DNA from: Methylomonas methanica MC09
Lineage (GTDB): Bacteria; Pseudomonadota; Gammaproteobacteria; Methylococcales; Methylomonadaceae
DNA: 64,000 nucleotides
NCBI RefSeq assembly: GCF_000214665.1
Contig: NC_015572.1
Coordinates: 4,960,001 to 5,024,000 of the forward strand
Direction of reading: 5' to 3'
Part shown: piece after piece, positions 58,879 to 64,000 of the stretch
How the letters are laid out: each line of letters starts with the position of its first letter
How positions within the stretch are numbered: position 1 is the stretch's first letter
The notes under the pieces: generated by a model
Seen by the model: the letters and a program-made list of their open reading frames with translations, nothing else
The model's database searches: none
Told to the model about the DNA's origin: nothing
Made by a program: the position numbers and the translations under genes

Positions 58879-59780
58879 GGCGGGTCCATGCCGATTCGAT
58901 GCGGCAGCCAGCCCTGGATGAAATCCAGAAACGAGCGTACTTTGGCGGACAAGTATTTACGGTGCGGATACACTGCGTAAATTGCCAGCGGACTGATGGC
59001 ATATTGCTCCATCACCACCTGCAAACGGCCTAATTCGATATCGCGGCCGACTATATAGCGCGGCAACATAATCAGCCCCAAACCGTTAACCGCCGCATTA
59101 CGAATAGGGTCGGCCATATTGGCCTGCATGCGGCCGGTCACCGTCACGGTTCTATCTCCCAAAATACCTTTGAATCGCCATTTATTGCGAGGCGGAATCG
59201 CCCAATTGATCAAACAGCTATGATCTTCCAGATCTTCAGGATCTTGCGGGGCGCCATGTGCCTTAAGGTAATCCGGCGACGCGCATACAACCAGCGATGA
59301 ACTGGCCAGTTTGCGCGCCACTAAACTGGTGTCGTTAAGTTGGCCCAGGTAGATGGCGATGTCGACCCCTTCGTCGATCAAATCCACTTGACCGCCTTTC
59401 AAAACCATTTCCACCGATAAATCGGGGAAACTTTTTAAATATTCGGTAAGTCCGGGAGCAATGTGCGTAGCGCCAATGACCGGAGGGGCGCAGATTTTCA
59501 GCACCCCGCGCGGTTCTGTTTGCAGCTTGGTTACTGCAGACTCCATTTCCTCCACGTCCAACAATACTTGCTGACAGCGTTCCAGATACTCTTCGCCCGC
59601 TTCAGTCAAGCTTAAGCTGCGGGTCGTACGATTGAACAATCGCGTGTTAAGTTCGCTTTCCAGCTGCATGATGTGTTTTGTAGCCATGGCTCTGGAGATA
59701 TCCAGGTCTTTAGCGGCGCCAGCAAAACTGCCTGCTTTGGCGACCCGGACGAACACATTCATACTTGTTAATTTATCCAT
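58875..59780 (-). CDS. LysR family transcriptional regulator
   Basis: 301 residues. N-terminal winged helix (MNVFVRVAKAGSFAGAAKDLDISRAMATKHI) and a substrate-binding half (LKICAPPVIGATHIAPGL, AVNGLGLIMLPRYIVG), CrgA/DsdC-like. It is co-directional and overlapping with the methyltransferase and rhodanese genes rather than divergent from its targets, so it may autoregulate this set. Confidence 0.93.
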   Translation of the reverse strand: MDKLTSMNVFVRVAKAGSFAGAAKDLDISRAMATKHIMQLESELNTRLFNRTTRSLSLTEAGEEYLERCQQVLLDVEEMESAVTKLQTEPRGVLKICAPPVIGATHIAPGLTEYLKSFPDLSVEMVLKGGQVDLIDEGVDIAIYLGQLNDTSLVARKLASSSLVVCASPDYLKAHGAPQDPEDLEDHSCLINWAIPPRNKWRFKGILGDRTVTVTGRMQANMADPIRNAAVNGLGLIMLPRYIVGRDIELGRLQVVMEQYAISPLAIYAVYPHRKYLSAKVRSFLDFIQGWLPHRIGMDPP

Positions 59781-59816
59781 AAGCGGCTCATTGTCTGTGG
59801 AATTGGCAAAAAATGT

Positions 59817-59897
59817 TTGACATTCTTATTGTTTCTTATATGTATACAATTTATTTTATAAACACCCAATTGTAAACATTTTTTTATACTGTATAGT
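59817..59897 (+). promoter_or_regulatory. Candidate promoters of the 50-residue gene
   Basis: TTGACA (59817-59822) has only poorly spaced -10 candidates (TATATG 14 bases on, TATACA 20 bases on). TTGTAA (59870-59875) with TATAGT (59892-59897) at 16-base spacing is a better pair, ~75 bases before the ATG. Confidence 0.45.
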
Positions 59898-59971
59898 AGC
59901 CAGCAACTGAAGAGCAAAGCAAGCCGGCTTTGTCAAGATGCACTTAATTTTATAAGAGGAATTAACACCAA

Positions 59972-60124
59972 ATGAATAACTTAAGCAAAGACCTACTGAT
60001 CGGTTCTCTGTTTATTTCGGGTCTTTTGAGCTTTTTCTCCGGTTTATTTGTTATATCGACCGTATTTTTCGCAGCCAGCGCTATATTTAGCACGATGGCC
60101 AATAAAGCACATATTAACGGTTAA
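59972..60124 (+). CDS. 50-residue hydrophobic membrane protein
   Basis: MNNLSKDLLIG, then nearly continuous hydrophobic sequence (SLFISGLLSFFSGLFVISTVFFAASAIF spans it), ending STMANKAHING. AGAGGA lies 11 bases before the ATG. It has its own promoter-like region and a terminator, which supports a real gene. Probably two short membrane helices. No family recognised. Confidence 0.65.
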   Translation: MNNLSKDLLIGSLFISGLLSFFSGLFVISTVFFAASAIFSTMANKAHING

Positions 60125-60201
60125 TCTCTACAGAATTTGTAACTACCTCCTGGTGTTGTAATTCAAGCGGAACCTCCTCATAGCACTCTGCTTGGTTTTT
60201 T

Positions 60202-60236
60202 ACCTCTCTTTGCGCAAGCAATGAGAGGTTTTTTTT
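60202..60236 (+). terminator. Rho-independent terminator
   Basis: ACCTCTC / GAGAGGT across a 14-base loop, followed by eight or more Ts; ends the transcript of the 50-residue gene. Confidence 0.85.
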
Positions 60237-60305
60237 TGCCTGTCATTCAGGGTTGCAACGCAACGTGCTATGATTTTTAAACTATAAATTTAATCGTGAC
60301 AATTT

Positions 60306-60623
60306 ATGAATGATGTTTTACAGCAGTTGGCCGAAGTGTTGGAACAACGTAAGCAACAGTCAGCGGATCAGTCCTATGTGGCCAGTTTGTACGCCAAGGG
60401 CTTGGACCATATCCTGAAAAAAATCGGCGAAGAAGCCACGGAGACAGTGATTGCGGCAAAAGACGGCGATAAGGACAAAATAATTTATGAAACCGCCGAC
60501 TTATGGTTTCACTGTATGGTCATGCTGGCGGACCAAGGTTTGGGACCCGAACAGGTCATCAATGAATTGCAGCGGCGTTTTGGCTTATCCGGCTTAGAGG
60601 AAAAAGCGCAACGTGGTTCCTGA
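60306..60623 (+). CDS. hisE: Phosphoribosyl-ATP pyrophosphatase
   Basis: 105 residues, MazG-like helical fold. [17 protein letters not shown] and [15 protein letters not shown] hold the acidic magnesium sites (EEA-x-E, E-x2-D). Second step of histidine synthesis. Stand-alone, not fused to HisI, and followed by tatABC as in many gammaproteobacteria. Confidence 0.95.
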   Translation: MNDVLQQLAEVLEQRKQQSADQSYVASLYAKGLDHILKKIGEEATETVIAAKDGDKDKIIYETADLWFHCMVMLADQGLGPEQVINELQRRFGLSGLEEKAQRGS

Positions 60624-60662
60624 TAATTTAACAATAACTATTTAAAGCTAGGGGGGTAGGAT

Positions 60663-60884
60663 ATGGGTATTAGCATGACTCAATTGTTAATCATACTGGT
60701 CATCGTCATATTAGTATTTGGAACCAAGCGCCTGAAAAACGTTGGCGGCGATTTGGGGGATGCCATTAAGGGTTTCCGTAGTGCCATGAAAGACGGCGGA
60801 GAAAACAAGACTTTGGCGGAAAAAGATGACGAACCGCTGGAAGGCGAAGTCACCGAAAAAAAATCCGAAAAAGATCAGGTATAA
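60663..60884 (+). CDS. tatA: Twin-arginine translocase subunit TatA
   Basis: 73 residues. One N-terminal membrane segment ([19 protein letters not shown]), FG hinge, amphipathic helix [18 protein letters not shown] and an acidic tail. A strong GGGGGG-rich ribosome site precedes the ATG. Forms the protein-conducting pore for folded proteins. Confidence 0.95.
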   Translation: MGISMTQLLIILVIVILVFGTKRLKNVGGDLGDAIKGFRSAMKDGGENKTLAEKDDEPLEGEVTEKKSEKDQV

Positions 60885-60890
60885 ACCGTC

Positions 60891-61208
60891 ATGTTTGATG
60901 TCGGTTTTTCGGAATTAGTCATGGTCGGCTTGATCGCCCTGTTGGTGATTGGCCCGGAGCGCTTACCAAAAGCGGCGCGCATCGCGGGTTACTGGCTGGG
61001 CAAGACTCGCAGCGCTATCGCCAATGTCAAAGCGGAAATTAAACAGGAACTGCATGCCGAGGAAATGCGCCAGCTCCTGAACCAGCAGGAATCCATTGCC
61101 AGTGAATTACAGCAAATCGCCAGCGAGACGGAAACAGTAGTGGACGATATCAATAACAGTATAAAAATCGGCGACAAAACCAGTCAAAACCATGACCCAT
61201 CAGCCTGA
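60891..61208 (+). CDS. tatB: Twin-arginine translocase subunit TatB
   Basis: 105 residues. [26 protein letters not shown] is the TatB-type start with the conserved Glu in SEL and the GPERLP hinge, followed by a long charged helix. Six bp after tatA; overlaps tatC by 17 bp. Confidence 0.95.
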   Translation: MFDVGFSELVMVGLIALLVIGPERLPKAARIAGYWLGKTRSAIANVKAEIKQELHAEEMRQLLNQQESIASELQQIASETETVVDDINNSIKIGDKTSQNHDPSA

Positions 61209-61935
61209 CCATCTGGGCGAGCAGCCTTTCATCAGCCATTTGATCGAACTGCGCGACCGGTTGTTGCGCGTAGTGTTATGTGTGTTATTGGTCTTTGTCG
61301 GCACGGCTTTGTATGCCAATGAGATTTACCAATATCTGGCGGAGCCTTTGCTGCAGCATATGCCGAAAAATAGCACCATGATAGCGATTGATGTGGCCTC
61401 GCCGTTTTTCACGCCGATCAAACTGGCTTTCGTGGTCGCGGTGTTTGCCAGCGTGCCGTATATTTTGTTTCAATTCTGGGGCTTTATCGCGCCGGGTTTA
61501 TATCGCCACGAACGATTAATGGTGTTGCCGTTATTGTTGGCCAGTACGCTGCTGTTTTATGCGGGTGCCGCCTTCGCCTATTTTGTGGTGTTCCCGCTGG
61601 TGTTTGGCTATTTAACCTCCGCAGCTCCGGCCGGGGTGGCGGTGATGACGGATATCGCTACCTATCTGGATTTTATTTTGGCGTTATTTTTCGCCTTCGG
61701 CGTGTCATTTGAAATACCGATTTTCACGATTGTGTTGGTTTGGGCCGGCATCACCACACCGGAAAGCTTGGCGGAAAAACGTCCCTATGTAATCGTGGGC
61801 GTGTTTGTGGTCGCCATGTTTTTAACCCCCCCGGATGCGTTGTCGCAAACACTGCTGGCTGTGCCGATGTGGTTGCTGTTTGAATCCGGCTTGCTGTTTT
61901 CCCGTTTTTTTGTCGGCAAACGGCGGGAACGGTAA
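61192..61935 (+). CDS. tatC: Twin-arginine translocase subunit TatC
   Basis: 247 residues, six membrane segments. [15 protein letters not shown] is the conserved N-terminal motif that contacts twin-arginine signals, with [11 protein letters not shown] after the second segment and PDALSQ near the end. With TatB it is the signal receptor. Confidence 0.97.
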   Translation: MTHQPDHLGEQPFISHLIELRDRLLRVVLCVLLVFVGTALYANEIYQYLAEPLLQHMPKNSTMIAIDVASPFFTPIKLAFVVAVFASVPYILFQFWGFIAPGLYRHERLMVLPLLLASTLLFYAGAAFAYFVVFPLVFGYLTSAAPAGVAVMTDIATYLDFILALFFAFGVSFEIPIFTIVLVWAGITTPESLAEKRPYVIVGVFVVAMFLTPPDALSQTLLAVPMWLLFESGLLFSRFFVGKRRER

Positions 61936-61938
61936 TTC

Positions 61939-62622
61939 ATGCAAAACTTCGCGGAGCGTTTTCAGCAGGTATGCAGCCAGATTCGGCACGCTACCGGCAT
62001 AGCCGGGCGCCCGCGCGGCTGCGTGCAATTGCTGGCGGTAAGCAAAACCAAGCCCGCCTCGGATATTGCAATCTTATACCGGTTGGGGCAACGGCATTTT
62101 GCGGAAAACTATCTACAGGAAGCCTTGCAGAAGCAGTTGCAATTGGCGGCCTTTAATATCACCTGGCATTTCATCGGGCCCATTCAATCCAACAAAACCA
62201 AATCGATAGCCTGCCATTTTGATTGGGTACACAGCGTGGATAGGTTAAAAGTTGCCCAGCGCCTTAGCGAGCAAAGGCCCGAACATCTGCCGCCGTTGAA
62301 TATTTGTCTGCAAGTCAATATCAGCGAAGAAACCAGCAAATCGGGCGTTAGTCTTACCGAGCTTCCGCAATTGGTCGAAGCTGTGAATGGTTTGCCGCGT
62401 ATCCGCTTGCGTGGCGTGATGGCGATACCGGAACCTGAAACCAGTTACCCCAAGCAGCGTCAGCCTTACCGGCGACTGTATCAAGCCGTGCAACAGCTTA
62501 ACAGACCGGAACTGGATAGCTTTTCCTTTGGTATGAGCGGCGATTTAAAAGCCGCCATCATGGAAGGAGCCACCATGGTCAGGGTAGGTACGGCCTTGTT
62601 CGGAGAAAGGCATTACATATAG
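61939..62622 (+). CDS. YggS-family PLP homeostasis protein
   Basis: 227 residues. LLAVSKTKPASDI holds the PLP-lysine; GENYLQEALQK-like FAENYLQEALQK, WHFIGPIQSNK and SFGMSGDLKAAIMEGATMVRVGTALFG complete the family pattern (PLPBP/PROSC). It has no known catalysis and buffers pyridoxal phosphate and amino-acid pools. It follows tatC by 3 bp. Confidence 0.94.
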   Translation: MQNFAERFQQVCSQIRHATGIAGRPRGCVQLLAVSKTKPASDIAILYRLGQRHFAENYLQEALQKQLQLAAFNITWHFIGPIQSNKTKSIACHFDWVHSVDRLKVAQRLSEQRPEHLPPLNICLQVNISEETSKSGVSLTELPQLVEAVNGLPRIRLRGVMAIPEPETSYPKQRQPYRRLYQAVQQLNRPELDSFSFGMSGDLKAAIMEGATMVRVGTALFGERHYI

Positions 62623-62713
62623 GCTCGGCTTGACCCCCGCCGGGTCTGGTAGCTATTAAGGGGCTTTTGATAGATAATAAAGAGCATTTTTTATCCACTT
62701 TTTTATCCCGATA

Positions 62714-64000
62714 ATGAAACATAAGCTCGAATACCTCTTGCAACAAGCTGTGTCAGCCCTAAAAACGCAAGGTGTTCTTGATCCGGAACTGGTCGCGCAG
62801 ATCAATTTGGAACGCGCCCGCGATAGTCAGCACGGCGACTTTGCCACCAATCTGGCCATGCTGCTGGCCAAGCCGGCTAAAACCAATCCTCGCCAATTGG
62901 CGGAAAAAATCGTCGCTGAAATTCCCGGGGATGCGCTGATCAGCAAAATCGAAATTGCCGGCCCCGGTTTCATCAACTTTTTTATCAATCCCGATAGCCA
63001 GTTTCAAATTGTCCAACAAATTCACGATGCCGGACCGGAATTCGGTTTGAGCACTGTCGGCGCCGGTAAAAAGGTGCAAGTGGAGTTTGTCTCCGCCAAC
63101 CCGACCGGACCGCTACATGTCGGACATGGCCGCGGCGCGGCCTACGGATCGGCCGTGGCCGACCTGCTGCAAGCAGCGGGTTTCGAGGTGGAACGCGAGT
63201 ATTATGTCAACGACGCCGGCCGGCAGATGGATATCCTGGCCACCAGTGTCTGGCTGCGTTATCTGGAAGAATGCGGCGAAGTCCTGCCTTTTCCCAGCAA
63301 TGGCTATCGCGGTGAATATGTGCGGGAAATTGCCTTTAACCTGCATAAAAAATCCGGAAACGATTTCCGCCGGCCGGCCGAACTGCTGCTGGAAGATATA
63401 CCCGCCGATGAACACCAAGGCGGCGATAAGGAAAAACATATCGATGCCTTGATCGAACGAGCCAAAACCTTGTTGGGCCCGGCGCAGTATCAAGAAGTAT
63501 TTCAGGCCGGCCTGGACGATATTCTGGCCGACATCAAGGACGACTTGCAGGAATTCGGCGTAAGTTATCAACGGTGGTTCTCCGAACGTTTGTTAATGGA
63601 CGACGGCTCCATACAACAAGCATTGCACCGTCTGGACGCGGCGGGATATTTATATAAGCAGGACGGCGCCACTTGGTTCGCCTCAAGCCGACTGGGCGAC
63701 GAAAAAGATAGGGTAGTGATTCGGGATAACGGTCAAAGCACTTATTTTGCCTCCGATATCGCTTACCACATGAATAAACTGGACCGCGGTTTCGATCAAA
63801 TCGTCAATATCTGGGGCGCGGATCATCACGGCTATATTCCGCGCGTTAAAGCGGCCATGCAGGCTCTGGGTGCCGACGAATCCAAATTGAAAGTGCTATT
63901 GGTGCAATTCGCCGTGTTGTATCGCGGCACCGAAAAAGTACAAATGTCCACCCGCTCAGGCGAATTCGTCACCTTGCGCCAATTGCGCGGCGAAGTCGGC
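62714..64000 (+). CDS. argS: Arginyl-tRNA synthetase, N-terminal part (runs off right edge)
   Basis: 429 codons visible from the ATG at 62714 ([17 protein letters not shown]). The Add-1 tRNA D-loop domain is followed by the catalytic fold with [19 protein letters not shown] (HIGH motif as HVGH), [15 protein letters not shown] and the KMSKS equivalent [11 protein letters not shown]. The family is ~560-590 residues, so about a quarter is missing to the right. Confidence 0.96.
   Translation, partial: MKHKLEYLLQQAVSALKTQGVLDPELVAQINLERARDSQHGDFATNLAMLLAKPAKTNPRQLAEKIVAEIPGDALISKIEIAGPGFINFFINPDSQFQIVQQIHDAGPEFGLSTVGAGKKVQVEFVSANPTGPLHVGHGRGAAYGSAVADLLQAAGFEVEREYYVNDAGRQMDILATSVWLRYLEECGEVLPFPSNGYRGEYVREIAFNLHKKSGNDFRRPAELLLEDIPADEHQGGDKEKHIDALIERAKTLLGPAQYQEVFQAGLDDILADIKDDLQEFGVSYQRWFSERLLMDDGSIQQALHRLDAAGYLYKQDGATWFASSRLGDEKDRVVIRDNGQSTYFASDIAYHMNKLDRGFDQIVNIWGADHHGYIPRVKAAMQALGADESKLKVLLVQFAVLYRGTEKVQMSTRSGEFVTLRQLRGEVG

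Overview
The window looks like chromosomal DNA of a gammaproteobacterium. The gene order rsmI / lpoA-yraN-diaA, the large PstC and PstA proteins, a split GlyQ/GlyS synthetase, cbpA-cbpM, hisE-tatABC and typA all fit. The unusual transketolase, an orphan NifX-like protein and the mixture of families suggest a methylotroph of the Methylococcales (Methylomonas-like). That placement is inference; no methane-oxidation gene is present.

Layout. 1-0.7 kb: a broken REP-associated transposase fragment with nearby hairpins. 0.7-9.3 kb: a MEKHLA/PAS protein, two small unknown proteins, and a minus-strand run metH-yqhA-glutaredoxin-fumarase, followed by small membrane proteins including a 42-residue one. 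9.4-12.3 kb: an HTTM-DCC fusion and three tandem copies of a tiny lipoprotein gene, each with its own terminator. 12.3-19.3 kb: minus-strand operon glyQ-[AAA ATPase-TOPRIM-like pair]-glyS-gmhB-plsC, plus a YheT hydrolase. 19.3-27.5 kb: cbpA-cbpM, then pstS-pstC-pstA-pstB-phoU behind tandem Pho boxes. 27.5-36.1 kb: folA, asparaginase, transketolase, diaA-yraN-lpoA and rsmI.

36.6-38.1 kb holds a methanogen-output-domain sensor coupled to a diguanylate cyclase. 38.1-45.1 kb is the most unusual part. It is a run of short minus-strand genes separated by imperfect palindromes with integron attC features: RYYYAAC/GTTRRRY-like ends, and stop codons placed inside the core site. No integrase is visible, so it reads as a CALIN (cassette array lacking an integrase). 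One cassette gene is split by an IS630-family element with a TA target duplication, and removing the element on paper restores the reading frame. An acuI/yhdH reductase of different base composition also sits in the array.

45.5-48.6 kb: small accessory genes (a NifX-like protein, a C-terminal J-domain protein, unknowns). 48.9-55.9 kb: an RND efflux pair, a TSUP permease and an SLC13 permease. 56-59.8 kb: typA and a translationally coupled lysR-methyltransferase-rhodanese set. 60-64 kb: a 50-residue hydrophobic protein, hisE-tatA-tatB-tatC, a YggS-type PLP protein and the start of argS, which runs off the right edge.

No tRNA, rRNA or CRISPR array was recognised. All family calls come from reading motifs by eye; no database search was run.
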